DNA of 64,000 nucleotides. Source: RPQJ01 sp963706755. Lineage in GTDB: Bacteria; Pseudomonadota; Gammaproteobacteria; Steroidobacterales; Steroidobacteraceae. Under the pieces are notes generated by a model. It was not told the origin of the DNA. It worked only from the letters and a program-made list of their open reading frames with translations, and did no database searches. The stretch covers positions 1-64,000 of the forward strand of contig CAVPNH010000021.1 of NCBI GenBank assembly GCA_963706755.1. Reading direction: 5' to 3'. A program made the position numbers and the translations under genes. Of this stretch, positions 44,876 through 55,805 are shown in pieces (positions within the stretch are counted from its first letter, which is position 1; each line of letters starts with the position of its first letter).

Positions 44876-46225
44876 TCAATTCTCGTTGCGTCCGCCACGC
44901 CTCGCGGACAGTTCCGCACGGGCGGCCTCGTATGCGCGGGCGAAGGCCTCCGTGAACGGGTGCGGCACGCCCTCGATGCTGTTCTGCGTCACGACCCGAT
45001 AGAGCTCGCTGTAGTGCTCCCAGTATTTCGGTCGCGGGTCCTGTCCCGGTGCGAGCGAGCGGGCGCGGCCCTGCTCGAACTGGTCTGCGACATTCGACGG
45101 GGCAAGCTGCGAGAGCAGCGCCGCGAGGCCTTCCCGGGCCGCGGCTGCGAACGCGGCATCGTGTTCCTTGGCGTCCAGGAGCACGTCCCGCAGCGACTCC
45201 ACGGGGCCGCCGATCGAGCGGCCGTGCGACTCGAAGAGCCGCGTGAGGGCCTGCTCGACGCTGGTCGAACTGCGCAGTGGATTGCTTGCCGCTGCCTGCG
45301 GTTGAGCGGTCGGCGTGGCGGCCCCTGCCGTGGCCCGCGCCTGCTGCAGGTCCGCGAGGCCCACGACAGCCTCGCGCAGCAACTGGCCCGCGATCAGCGG
45401 CAGCATCGATTGTGCTGCGGGCGACAGCGTCGCAGGGTCGATGCCGGCCCCGCGGCAGAACGCCTGCGTCGCCGACTTGAGGTCGGTCCACGCGCTTGCC
45501 TGCTGGTGGAACGGCGCGGACTGCTGGCGCGCCTCGATGCGGCTCTGCCGCCGCGCGAGCGCGTCGGCGAGTTCCTGGCGCGACACGGCGCGGGTCTTCA
45601 TCGCCCACTCCGCGGGAGTGGACGGTGCCGCAGCCGGTTCCGCCACCGCGTCGGGCCGGCCCGGCGGTTCCGGCGGTGCCTCGTCCGGATCGGGCTGCGA
45701 CTCATCCGGCGACGCGGCGGCCGCGGCTTCGCGGAGCGCCTTCGGCAATTTCAGCCCGAAAGCGTTGCGGATCGAGATGGAACTCGAGTCGCCCGTGTCA
45801 CGCGGCGTGAACAGGCTGTCCAGGTCGAGCTTTACGCCGATGCCGCTGTCCAGGTGCTGCTCGGCCGAGTGCAGTTCGGACGCGGCCGGCAGGAAGTCGA
45901 TCCGGTCGTCCAAGCTCACCAGGATTTCGTAGTCGCCGAGGCGCAGCCGGTCGCCGTCCTGCAGCTCCACCGGGCCGCTCTCGGACACCGGGTCCTCGGC
46001 CTCGTTGACGAACACCCCGTTGGTGCTGCGATCGCGCAGCCAGTACCCCCCGGATCGGTACTCGATGTCGCAGTGGTGCCCGGAGACCAGCCGCTTCTGG
46101 TCGGGCAGCACCCAGTCGTTGTCCGGTGCCCGGCCGATGGATCCGCCGTTCACGCCGAATACGCGCGCGCGGTCCTCGCCGAGCTCGCGGTACTGATCGC
46201 TGATGACGCGAAGCTTTATGGCCAT
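44876..46225 (-). CDS. TagH-type FHA-domain protein (type VI secretion associated)
   Basis: A 449-residue protein with an N-terminal FHA phosphothreonine-binding domain (about residues 1-105; SIGRAPDNDWVLPD, LVSGHHCDIEY, DRSTNGVFVN). A Pro/Ala-rich linker (~165-215) and a C-terminal domain follow. The C-terminal part (RPKYWEHYSELYRVVTQNSI, HPFTEAFARAYEAARAEL) matches the conserved tail of TagH/Fha proteins of type VI secretion systems. A clear AAGGAG sits upstream of the ATG at 46225. No other type VI gene is within the window, so it is an orphan here. A Ser/Thr kinase gene lies 17 kb away. Confidence 0.85.
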   Translation of the reverse strand: MAIKLRVISDQYRELGEDRARVFGVNGGSIGRAPDNDWVLPDQKRLVSGHHCDIEYRSGGYWLRDRSTNGVFVNEAEDPVSESGPVELQDGDRLRLGDYEILVSLDDRIDFLPAASELHSAEQHLDSGIGVKLDLDSLFTPRDTGDSSSISIRNAFGLKLPKALREAAAAASPDESQPDPDEAPPEPPGRPDAVAEPAAAPSTPAEWAMKTRAVSRQELADALARRQSRIEARQQSAPFHQQASAWTDLKSATQAFCRGAGIDPATLSPAAQSMLPLIAGQLLREAVVGLADLQQARATAGAATPTAQPQAAASNPLRSSTSVEQALTRLFESHGRSIGGPVESLRDVLLDAKEHDAAFAAAAREGLAALLSQLAPSNVADQFEQGRARSLAPGQDPRPKYWEHYSELYRVVTQNSIEGVPHPFTEAFARAYEAARAELSARRGGRNEN

Positions 46226-46274
46226 GGTCAGGTGCTCCTTGTAATATGGCCCGACCCGGAACCGCAAGCGCATC

Positions 46275-46613
46275 ATGCCTGCCAGCAACATCTTCAAGGT
46301 CGTTTTTCACAACCAGGGCAAGGTCTACGAGATCTACGCCCGCAAGGTGGGGCATGGGTCGCTGTTCGGGTTCGTCGAGGTCGAGGAGCTCATTTTCGGG
46401 GAGCGCTCGGCGGTGGTCGTGGACCCTTCGGAGGAGCGGATCCAGTCTGAGTTCGCCGGGGTGAAACGCACGTACCTGCCGCTGCACTCGGTGATCCGCA
46501 TCGACGAAGTGCGCAAGAGCGGGGTGAGCAAGGTCGTGGCGGTCGAAGGCTCGAACGTCACGCAGTTTCCGTACCCCGTCTACACGCCCGGGGATCCCGG
46601 CACCCGCCGCTAG
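46275..46613 (+). CDS. DUF1820 family protein
   Basis: A 112-residue protein of unknown function, common in gammaproteobacteria. The sequence begins MPASNIFKVVFHNQGKVYEI and contains YARKVGHGSLFGFVEVEELI, the conserved core, and a C-terminal stretch ending VYTPGDPGTRR. No signal peptide or membrane segment. It is divergent from the TagH gene by 49 bases and precedes purL by 81, and may be transcribed with it. Confidence 0.85.
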   Translation: MPASNIFKVVFHNQGKVYEIYARKVGHGSLFGFVEVEELIFGERSAVVVDPSEERIQSEFAGVKRTYLPLHSVIRIDEVRKSGVSKVVAVEGSNVTQFPYPVYTPGDPGTRR

Positions 46614-46694
46614 GCGCGATCTCCCGCGCTGGTTCGGACCCCGGCGCTCCGGTATCATTCCGCGCCCCCGACAGACCGGCGGCGGCTTCATCGC

Positions 46695-49600
46695 ATGCTC
46701 ATACTCAGCGGCGCCCCCGCAGCCTCGGATTTCCGGCTCGCGAAACTCCTGTCCTCGCTCCGGGAGCGGCTCGGCTCGATAGACCGAGTGGATTCCCGCT
46801 ACGTCCACTTCGTGGACGTCGAGCGCGCCCTCGACGCCACGGAGTCCGAGGTCCTCGAGTCGCTGCTGCGTTATGGGCCGGAGGCTCCCGCCGGGTCGCC
46901 GGCCGGCCAGCTGCTGCTCGTCGTCCCGCGCGTCGGCACGGTCTCGCCGTGGTCGAGCAAGGCGACGGACATCGCGCACGTGTGCGGCCTCACGGCCGTG
47001 CGCCGCATCGAGCGCGGCGTGGCGTATTACCTCGACGGGCCGCGCCGGCTGGGCGACGCGGAGTGGCGCGATGTGGCCGCGGCGCTCCACGACCGGATGA
47101 CCGAGGCCGTGCTCAGCAATCCCGAGGACGCATCCGCGCTCTTCGCGCACGCGGAGCCGAAGCCGCTCTCGATCGTGCCGCTGCTTGCGCAGGGTCGCGC
47201 GGCGCTCGAGTCCGCCAACGCGGAGCTCGGGCTGGCACTTTCCGCCGACGAGATCGACTACCTGGTCGAGGCCTTCCGTGCGCTCGGCCGCGATCCCGCG
47301 GACATCGAACTCATGATGTTCGCGCAGGCGAACTCCGAGCACTGCCGGCACAAGATCTTCAATGCCGACTGGATCGTGGATGGGGTCCGCGGCGAAAAGT
47401 CGCTCTTCGGCATGATCCGCAACACGCATGCGCGGAATCCGCAGGGCGTGCTGTCGGCGTACCGGGACAACGCGGCCGTGATCGAGGGCTGGCCGGGGCG
47501 GCGCTGGTTTGCGCGGCCGGGCGGCGGGGCCTACGCGGGTTGCGACGAGCCGATCGACATCCTGATGAAGGTCGAGACCCACAATCACCCGACGGCGATC
47601 TCGCCCTTCCCGGGCGCGGCCACCGGCTCCGGCGGGGAAATCCGCGACGAAGGCGCGACCGGCCGCGGCTCCAAGCCCAAGGCCGGGCTGGTCGGCTTCT
47701 CGGTGTCGAACCTGCGCATTCCAGGCGCGGTGCAGCCGTGGGAGCAGGACCTCGGCAAGCCCGACCGCATCGTCTCCGCGCTCTCGATCATGCTCGAAGG
47801 CCCGCTCGGCGCTGCATCGTTCAACAACGAGTTCGGGCGGCCGGGCATCTGCGGTTACTTCCGCACCTTCGAGCAGTTCGTCGCGGCCGAAGGGCGCTCG
47901 CCGCTGCGCGGATATCACAAGCCGATCATGATCGCCGGCGGCCTCGGCAACATTCGCCGGCAGCACGTCGAGAAGTCCACGATCGTCGCCGGTGCCAGGA
48001 TCGTGGTACTCGGCGGCCCTGCCATGCTGATCGGGCTCGGCGGAGGCGCCGCATCGTCCGTCGGTGCGGGGGCGAGCTCGGCCGACCTCGACTTCGCCTC
48101 CGTGCAGCGAGGCAATCCGGAGATCCAGCGCCGCGCGCAGGAAGTCATCGACGCCTGCTGGGGCCTCGGCGAGGCGAACCCGATCCTGCTCATCCACGAT
48201 GTCGGAGCGGGCGGGCTTTCGAACGCGGTTCCGGAGTCGGTCGCGCACGGCGGCTGCGGCGGCAGCGTGGACCTGCGCCGGGTGCCGAGCGACGAGCCCG
48301 GGATGTCGCCGCTCGAGATCTGGTGCAACGAGGCGCAGGAGCGCTACGTGCTCATCGTGGCCGCCGCGCAGCTCGGCGAGTTCAAGGCGTTCTGCGAGCG
48401 CGAGCGCTGCCCGTACGCGGTCATCGGCGAGGTGACGGACGACGGGCTGCTATCCGTCAGCGATCCGCTCTTCGGCAACCAGCCGGTCGCGATGCCGCTC
48501 GACACGCTGCTCGGCAAGCCGCCGCGCATGACACGCGACGTGCACCGGCTGCCCGGAGCATCGGACGATTTCGACGGCCGCGGCGTGGACCCGCGCGAGG
48601 CCGCGTTCCGGCTGCTCAGGCTGCCGACCGTCGCGGACAAGACGTTCCTGATCGCCATCGGCGATCGTTCCGTCGGCGGCATGATCAGCCGCGACCCCTT
48701 CGCGGGCCCGTGGCAGGTGCCGGTGAGCGACGTGGCCGTGACGGTGAGCGACTACTTCTCCTCGCATGGCGAGGCGATGGCGATGGGCGAGCGCACCCCG
48801 CTTGCGCTCATCGATCCGGCCGCTGCGGCGAGGATGGCGGTCGCCGAGGCGGTCACGAACATCGCGGCCGCGGACGTCGCGCGCATCGAGGACATCCGCC
48901 TGTCGGCCAACTGGATGGCGGCCTGCGGCGAGCCGGGCGAGGACGCTGACCTCTACGATGCAGTGCACGCCGTGGGCGAGGAATTCTGTCCCGCGCTGGG
49001 CATTGCGATTCCGGTCGGCAAGGACTCCCTGTCCATGAAGACCGCCTGGCAGGAGCCGGACGGCGCGCGCAAGGTCGTGGCGCCGGTGTCGCTCATCGTC
49101 TCTGCGTTCGCGCCGGCTGGCGACGTGCGCCGAACACTGACCCCGCAGCTGCGGACGGACCGCGGCGAGACGCGCCTGCTGCTCGTGGACCTGGGTCGCG
49201 GCCGCAACCGGCTCGGCGGCTCCTGCCTCGCGCAGGTGTACGGGCGAATCGGGTCGCAGGCACCGGATTGCGACGATCCCGCCCTGCTGCGCGCGTTCTT
49301 CGCGGCGCTCGTGCGTCTCAGGGACACGGGGCTCGTGCTCGCGTACCACGATCGCTCCGACGGCGGACTCTTCGTCACGCTGTGCGAGATGGCCTTCGCG
49401 GGGCGTTGCGGCGTCGAGGCCGAGCTGGCCGCGGGCGCGGGTAACGTCGCCGCGGCGCTCTTCTCGGAAGAACTCGGTGCCGTCCTGCAGGTCGAGGCCG
49501 CGGGTGAGCAGCAGGTGCTGGCGGTGTTCCGCGAGGCGGGACTCGGTGACTGCGTCCGTGCGATCGGCCGGGTCACCAAGGAAGACGCGATGTCCTTCCG

Positions 49601-50588
49601 CGTAGACGGACGGTCGGTACTCGCCGAGACGCGCACCGAGCTCCGCCGTGCCTGGTCCGAGACCACCTTCCGCATGCAGTCCATGCGTGACAATCCCGCC
49701 TGCGCGGCCGAGGAGTACGAGCGCGCCACCGATCCCGGCGACCCGGGCCTGCATGCGCGGCTCGCGTTCGATCCCGCGCAGGACGTCGCCGCCCCGTTCA
49801 TCGGGACGGGCGCGCGTCCGCCGATTGCGATCCTGCGCGAGCAGGGCGTGAACAGCCAGGTCGAGATGGCGGCCGTGTTCCACCGCGCAGGCTTCGCGCC
49901 GGTGGACGTGCACATGACGGACCTTATCACCGGCCGCGCGCGACTCGAGGAGTTCGTGGGCCTCGTCGCGTGCGGCGGCTTCTCCTACGGCGACGTGCTG
50001 GGCGCGGGCGAGGGCTGGGCCAAGTCCATCCTGTTCAACCCGATGCTGCGTGCGCAGTTCGCGGCATTCTTCGCGCGCGAGGACAGCTTCACGCTCGGCG
50101 TCTGCAACGGCTGCCAGATGATGGCGGCGCTGAAGTCGCTGGTGCCCGGTGCCGCGCACTGGCCGCGCTTCGTGCGCAATCGCTCTGAGCAGTTCGAGGG
50201 ACGCGTCGGCCTGGTCGAGGTGCTGCCGTCGCCGTCGATTTTCTTCGCTGGCATGGCAGGCTCGATCATGCCGGTCGCGGTGGCGCACGGCGAGGGCCGG
50301 GCCGAATTCGCGGACGCTGCCGCGGTGCGCGCGTGCGAGGCGACGGGCCTCGTGAACCTGCGCTTCGTGGACAACCACGGTCGCCCGGCCGTGTCGTACC
50401 CGGCGAACCCGAACGGATCGCCCGGCGGCATCACGGGCCTCACGAGCAGCGACGGCCGCGCGACGATATTGATGCCGCACCCAGAGCGCGTGTTCCGCAC
50501 CGTGCAGAACTCCTGGCATCCCGACGAGTGGGGCGAGGACAGCGGGTGGATGCGGATGTTCCGCAACGCGCGCGTCTGGATGGGCTGA
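46695..50588 (+). CDS. purL: Phosphoribosylformylglycinamidine synthase
   Basis: Converts FGAR, glutamine and ATP to FGAM in purine synthesis. The 1,297 residues are the large single-chain form of gammaproteobacteria. It has an N-terminal domain, then FAQANSEHCRHKIFNADWIV, the ATP-binding ETHNHPTAISPFPGAATGSG, a second, degenerate synthase half, and a C-terminal glutamine amidotransferase with nucleophile Cys in LGVCNGCQMMAAL and MPHPERVFR. Intact over 3.9 kb. A -10-like TATCAT lies about 35-40 bases upstream. A hairpin repeat (copy B) follows 85 bases after the stop. Confidence 0.98.
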   Translation: MLILSGAPAASDFRLAKLLSSLRERLGSIDRVDSRYVHFVDVERALDATESEVLESLLRYGPEAPAGSPAGQLLLVVPRVGTVSPWSSKATDIAHVCGLTAVRRIERGVAYYLDGPRRLGDAEWRDVAAALHDRMTEAVLSNPEDASALFAHAEPKPLSIVPLLAQGRAALESANAELGLALSADEIDYLVEAFRALGRDPADIELMMFAQANSEHCRHKIFNADWIVDGVRGEKSLFGMIRNTHARNPQGVLSAYRDNAAVIEGWPGRRWFARPGGGAYAGCDEPIDILMKVETHNHPTAISPFPGAATGSGGEIRDEGATGRGSKPKAGLVGFSVSNLRIPGAVQPWEQDLGKPDRIVSALSIMLEGPLGAASFNNEFGRPGICGYFRTFEQFVAAEGRSPLRGYHKPIMIAGGLGNIRRQHVEKSTIVAGARIVVLGGPAMLIGLGGGAASSVGAGASSADLDFASVQRGNPEIQRRAQEVIDACWGLGEANPILLIHDVGAGGLSNAVPESVAHGGCGGSVDLRRVPSDEPGMSPLEIWCNEAQERYVLIVAAAQLGEFKAFCERERCPYAVIGEVTDDGLLSVSDPLFGNQPVAMPLDTLLGKPPRMTRDVHRLPGASDDFDGRGVDPREAAFRLLRLPTVADKTFLIAIGDRSVGGMISRDPFAGPWQVPVSDVAVTVSDYFSSHGEAMAMGERTPLALIDPAAAARMAVAEAVTNIAAADVARIEDIRLSANWMAACGEPGEDADLYDAVHAVGEEFCPALGIAIPVGKDSLSMKTAWQEPDGARKVVAPVSLIVSAFAPAGDVRRTLTPQLRTDRGETRLLLVDLGRGRNRLGGSCLAQVYGRIGSQAPDCDDPALLRAFFAALVRLRDTGLVLAYHDRSDGGLFVTLCEMAFAGRCGVEAELAAGAGNVAAALFSEELGAVLQVEAAGEQQVLAVFREAGLGDCVRAIGRVTKEDAMSFRVDGRSVLAETRTELRRAWSETTFRMQSMRDNPACAAEEYERATDPGDPGLHARLAFDPAQDVAAPFIGTGARPPIAILREQGVNSQVEMAAVFHRAGFAPVDVHMTDLITGRARLEEFVGLVACGGFSYGDVLGAGEGWAKSILFNPMLRAQFAAFFAREDSFTLGVCNGCQMMAALKSLVPGAAHWPRFVRNRSEQFEGRVGLVEVLPSPSIFFAGMAGSIMPVAVAHGEGRAEFADAAAVRACEATGLVNLRFVDNHGRPAVSYPANPNGSPGGITGLTSSDGRATILMPHPERVFRTVQNSWHPDEWGEDSGWMRMFRNARVWMG

Positions 50589-50672
50589 CCGGGGCCCGCG
50601 TTCGCCGCGGATACCTGAGCAACGCGGCCTTGCGCCGTGGAACGGTGTAGCGAACTTTGGGATGTGCCACTC

Positions 50673-50793
50673 GCCCGGTGGGCGGGTCAGGCGTCTGTCC
50701 GCGGGGCGTCGCGCGGCAGGGATGCCGCGCGCGAGCCCCCAGGGACGGGTTTACGGCGTCCCCGCGGGCAGACGCCTGACCCGCCCACCGGGC
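50673..50793 (+). repeat. Cruciform intergenic element, copy B
   Basis: Arms 50673-50705 and 50761-50793 are complementary over 32 of 33 bases, and the exception is a U-G pair in the plus-strand RNA. The loop holds the shared core (GCGTCGCGCGGCAGGGATGC, then ACGGGTTTACGGCGTC). It sits downstream of purL and upstream of nothing on the plus strand, consistent with an RNA 3' end or terminator. This is the most perfect of the four copies. Confidence 0.85.
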
Positions 50794-50841
50794 GCAGGCG
50801 AGAGCAACCTGGGCGCAACAAGGCTGGGTGTCGCTGGAGCG

Positions 50842-51558
50842 TCAGTCCGCGCCCGCGGCGCGGCCGATCGGCGTGATCTTGTCGAGCGTCTCTTCGGCGA
50901 AGAAGCGGCGGACCATCATCGCCTGCTGCAGCTTGCCCTTGCGCACGTACGCCTGGTACAGCATGTCCTTGACGAGTTCGAGCAGCACGCTCGCCTCGTA
51001 GGCTTCGATCTCCGGCAGGGACGGCGTGGCGTCGGAGTCCGATCCGAACAGCACCTTCTTCACGACGGCGAACGTGTCGCTGTCGATCTCCGCCATCTCG
51101 CGGGCTTCGTTGATCTGGTTGAAGATCCTGAGCCGGCCGTTCTCGCCGAGGTCGGCGAACACCACTTGCGCCGTGCGCCGGCACATCGAGGCGAAGGCGT
51201 TGAGGTGCCCGGCGGAGTAGCAGCCGAGCGCCTCGCGGAACAGCTTCTCGCTCTCCTCGGGCAGGTAGGTGAAGTTGAACTTCTCTCGTGCACGCTCGAG
51301 CTCGACGAAGTTGTTGGCGAGTTCGACCCGGTTCGCCGCGTACACCTTCACCGCGAAGCGCAGGAAGATCGGGGCGTTGCAGGAGTCACAGCGGTAGACC
51401 ACGCCGACCTGGCTCGGGCGGTTCGCGACCAGTTCCGAGTACTGCGGGATCGACACCGCCGTGATGTGCGAGAAGACCTGGCAGTGCGGACAGTTGAGCG
51501 CCAGGCTGCGCTCCTGGTCATGGTGCAGGCGGCCGCTCGAGTCGACGTGTACTGACAT
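50842..51558 (-). CDS. DUF4145-like zinc-ribbon protein
   Basis: A soluble protein of 238 residues (ATG at 51558). Two CxxC pairs, NCPHCQVF and RCDSCNAPIF, about 40 residues apart, form a zinc ribbon. A helical domain (ALGCYSAGHLNAFASMCRRT, LPEIEAYEASVLLELVKDML) follows. This layout resembles DUF4145 proteins, some of which are found near restriction or other defence genes, but no such gene is nearby. Function unknown. It is last in a minus-strand run ettA-hutH-membrane protein. Confidence 0.6.
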   Translation of the reverse strand: MSVHVDSSGRLHHDQERSLALNCPHCQVFSHITAVSIPQYSELVANRPSQVGVVYRCDSCNAPIFLRFAVKVYAANRVELANNFVELERAREKFNFTYLPEESEKLFREALGCYSAGHLNAFASMCRRTAQVVFADLGENGRLRIFNQINEAREMAEIDSDTFAVVKKVLFGSDSDATPSLPEIEAYEASVLLELVKDMLYQAYVRKGKLQQAMMVRRFFAEETLDKITPIGRAAGAD

Positions 51559-51620
51559 GTGACTGCATCCGCGGTGGAACCGGCCCGAGTGTAGCGGAAG
51601 CGGCCGCGCCCGGCACGCGC

Positions 51621-52268
51621 TCAGCGGGGCAGCGGCGTGAGCACCGGGCCGTCGGCGCCCGCGGGCTCGACGGCGAGCGACCGGCCGTTCGCGAACACGG
51701 TGAACTCGGCTCCATTGGTCATGGGCTGCCACGGCGTCTCCGTGACCCCCGCCTCGACGTAGCGCGACCAGAGCCGGCTGCCGCGCGCCCGCGCCCAGAC
51801 GTCGGAGCCCGCGTCCTCCGCCAGGGCGTAACTGTTGCCGGCGTCAGCCGGCGAGGTGGGGTCGTCCGCCTGGCCGGACTCGAATCGTTCGAGGCGGTAC
51901 GCAGGCCGCAGCCCGAGGCGGTCGGCCGGCCCAAGCCACCCGAGCGTCTTCGCCTCGAGGCGCCACCGGACACCCGGTACCTCGAGGACCTGGGCGCGGC
52001 CCTCGGGCAGGCGAACGAGGGTGGCTCGGTAGCGGCCAGGACCGGCTTCGTCGAAGCGCAGTTCCGCGATTGCCACGCCGGGCCGCAGGGGCTCGAAGCT
52101 CGCGAGCCCGCCTGTCACCGCCCACAGGAAGGCGGCGATGGACGCGGATGCAACCGCCAGCGCCACGTGCCCCAGCGACGCGAGGCGGCGCCTCGTGATC
52201 CATCGGCTCCATGCGAGCAGGACGGCGATGAGCGCGAAGCAGGCGAGCGTGATCGCGACGCCGCGCAC
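51621..52268 (-). CDS. Hypothetical membrane-anchored protein
   Basis: A 215-residue protein that I do not recognise. The start is GTG at 52268. Two N-terminal hydrophobic segments are visible (AITLACFALIAVLLAW and VALAVASASIAAFLWAV), followed by ~160 soluble residues that look beta-rich, presumably periplasmic. It begins 7 bases after the hutH stop, so it is probably co-transcribed, without implying a shared function. Confidence 0.6.
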   Translation of the reverse strand: MRGVAITLACFALIAVLLAWSRWITRRRLASLGHVALAVASASIAAFLWAVTGGLASFEPLRPGVAIAELRFDEAGPGRYRATLVRLPEGRAQVLEVPGVRWRLEAKTLGWLGPADRLGLRPAYRLERFESGQADDPTSPADAGNSYALAEDAGSDVWARARGSRLWSRYVEAGVTETPWQPMTNGAEFTVFANGRSLAVEPAGADGPVLTPLPR

Positions 52269-52275
52269 GGGCGAA

Positions 52276-53790
52276 TCAGTCGATCAGGCGCGACAGCGCG
52301 CCGCTGCGCACCAGCTCGGCGAGGGCCGCGATGTCGCGGTCGAGGCGGTGATCGTGTGCGCGGTAGGGTACGTGCTCGCGCACCAGCGCGTGGACGCGCT
52401 GCAGTTCGGGCGTCGTGGCCAGCGGTCGCATGCCGTCGATTGCATGGGCTGCGGCGAGGAGTTCGATGCCGAGCACGGTCGTGGTATTGGCGCAGATCTC
52501 GAGCAGCTTGCGGCCCGCCCAGGGCGCCATGCTGACGTGGTCCTCCTGGCCGGCGGACGTGGGCAGGCTGTCCACCGAGGCAGGGTGCGCGTAGGTCTTG
52601 TTCTCGGAGACGAGCGCCGCGGCGGTCACGTGCGCCATCATGAAGCCGGACTCGAGCCCCGGCTCCGTCGCGAGGAACATGTTGAGATTCGGGTTCACGC
52701 GGCGGTCGAGGAGGTCGATGCGCCGTTCGGCGATGCTCGCGAGCTCGGCCACCGCGATGGCGAGGAAGTCGCTCACGAAGCCGATGGGCTCGGCGTGGAA
52801 GTTGCCGCCGGAGAGGATGTCGTCGCCGAAGATCAGCGGGTTGTCGGATACGCCGTTGGCGGCGGCGCCGAGCACCTCGCGCGCGTGACCGAGCGTGTGC
52901 TCGACGGCGCCGAACACCTGCGGCATGCAGCGCACGGCGTAGGGGTCCTGCACGCGCTCGCAGTCCTCGTGGCTGCGGCGGATCTCGCTGTCGGTCAGCA
53001 GGCTGCGCAGGCGCTCCGCGACCTTGACCTGCCCCGGCAGCCGGCTCGCGTCCTGGATGCGCGCGTCGAAGGGCGCGTGGCTGCCCGCGAGGCCCTCGAC
53101 GGTGAGCGCGCCGGCCACGACCGACGCGTCGAGCAGACGCTCGGCCTGGAAGAGGCCCTCGAGCGCGAGCGCGAGGGAAAGCTGGGTGCCGTTCAGGAGC
53201 GCGAGCCCCTCCTTGGCTTCGAGTTCCAGCGGCTCGAGCCCCGCGGCGGTCGTCACCGCGTGCCCCTCGAGCCGCGTCCCGGCCTGCATAGCCTCGCCTT
53301 CGCCAGCGAGCGCGAGCGCGACGTGCGCGAGCGGTGCGAGATCGCCCGATGCGCCGACCGATCCCTGCGCCGGAACGATGGGCAGCACGTCCTCGTTCAG
53401 GAACGCGAGCAGCATGTCGGCTACGAGCGGCCGCGCACCTGAAAAGCCCGCCGCGAGGCTGTTGACCTTGAGGAGCAGCATCCTGCGGACGATGGGGTCG
53501 GGCAGCGGGCGGCCCGTGCCGCAGGCGTGGCTGCGGATCAGGTTCAGCTGCAGCTTGCGGGTCTTCTGCGCGGGGATGACCTTGTTCGCGAAGGCACCGA
53601 ACCCGGTGTTGATGCCGTAGGTCACCTCGCCGCGCGCGATCGCGCGCTGCACCGCCTCGCGCGAGGCCTGCATGCGCCGGCGCGCTCCCGGGGCGAGCTT
53701 CACGCGCGGCCGCCGCGACTCGAACGAGCGCAGCTGCGCGAGCGTGAGCCGCGTGCCGTCGATCTCGAGCGTCGGTGTGGTCCTGGCCAT
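52276..53790 (-). CDS. hutH: Histidine ammonia-lyase
   Basis: Deaminates histidine to urocanate. The 504 residues contain the MIO-forming Ala-Ser-Gly at about 147-149 (QGSVGASGDLAPLAHVAL), YGINTGFGAFANKVI near the N-terminus and LPTSAGQEDHVSMAPWAGRK at the C-terminal active-site lid. Aromatic ammonia-lyases share the MIO motif, but the SAGQEDHVSM segment fits the histidine enzyme. No hutU, hutI or hutG is nearby, so the pathway may be split. It is 29 bases after ettA on the same strand. Confidence 0.92.
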   Translation of the reverse strand: MARTTPTLEIDGTRLTLAQLRSFESRRPRVKLAPGARRRMQASREAVQRAIARGEVTYGINTGFGAFANKVIPAQKTRKLQLNLIRSHACGTGRPLPDPIVRRMLLLKVNSLAAGFSGARPLVADMLLAFLNEDVLPIVPAQGSVGASGDLAPLAHVALALAGEGEAMQAGTRLEGHAVTTAAGLEPLELEAKEGLALLNGTQLSLALALEGLFQAERLLDASVVAGALTVEGLAGSHAPFDARIQDASRLPGQVKVAERLRSLLTDSEIRRSHEDCERVQDPYAVRCMPQVFGAVEHTLGHAREVLGAAANGVSDNPLIFGDDILSGGNFHAEPIGFVSDFLAIAVAELASIAERRIDLLDRRVNPNLNMFLATEPGLESGFMMAHVTAAALVSENKTYAHPASVDSLPTSAGQEDHVSMAPWAGRKLLEICANTTTVLGIELLAAAHAIDGMRPLATTPELQRVHALVREHVPYRAHDHRLDRDIAALAELVRSGALSRLID

Positions 53791-53819
53791 GCGGTCTCTC
53801 CGGCTCGAGTGTACCTGCT

Positions 53820-55487
<1,668 letters not shown>

Positions 55488-55615
55488 GGGTTCGGGGTGC
55501 GGCTGGGGCGGAAAAAGGGCCGCGATTATGGAGCCTCGGCGGTCGGCGCGCCACGGTCGGTCGGGACTTGGCAATGCCGACGTGGCTGGGTGCTTTCGGG
55601 TGCCCCAAGTAGCAC

Positions 55616-55732
55616 GGGCGCCGGCATTCCGGATCGCCCTGTCGGGGACGGCGTGAATCCATCCCTGGAGCCTCGCGCGCGGCGTCCCTGCCGCGCGACG
55701 CCCCTCCAGGGCGATCCGGAATACCGACGCCC
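55616..55732 (-). repeat. Cruciform intergenic element, copy C
   Basis: Arms 55616-55641 and 55707-55732 pair at 24 of 26 positions, and both exceptions are G-U pairs in minus-strand RNA, the strand on which the core reads forward. The arm sequence is unlike copies A, B and D, while the core is shared. It lies in the leader of ettA, 129 bases before the ATG, or marks an old transcript end. Confidence 0.8.
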
Positions 55733-55805
55733 TGCGTCGTGCCAGCCGCCGGGCCGCGCCGCCTGAGGCCGCGTGCCACTGACGCGTCGGCGTTGCGAAG
55801 GGGGC

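Noticed and set aside
45798..50519. Long minus-strand frames opposite purL and the TagH gene
   Set aside because: Composition is that of antisense GC-rich codons (Arg/His/Asp-rich, no motifs), and purL itself is intact and conserved on the plus strand.
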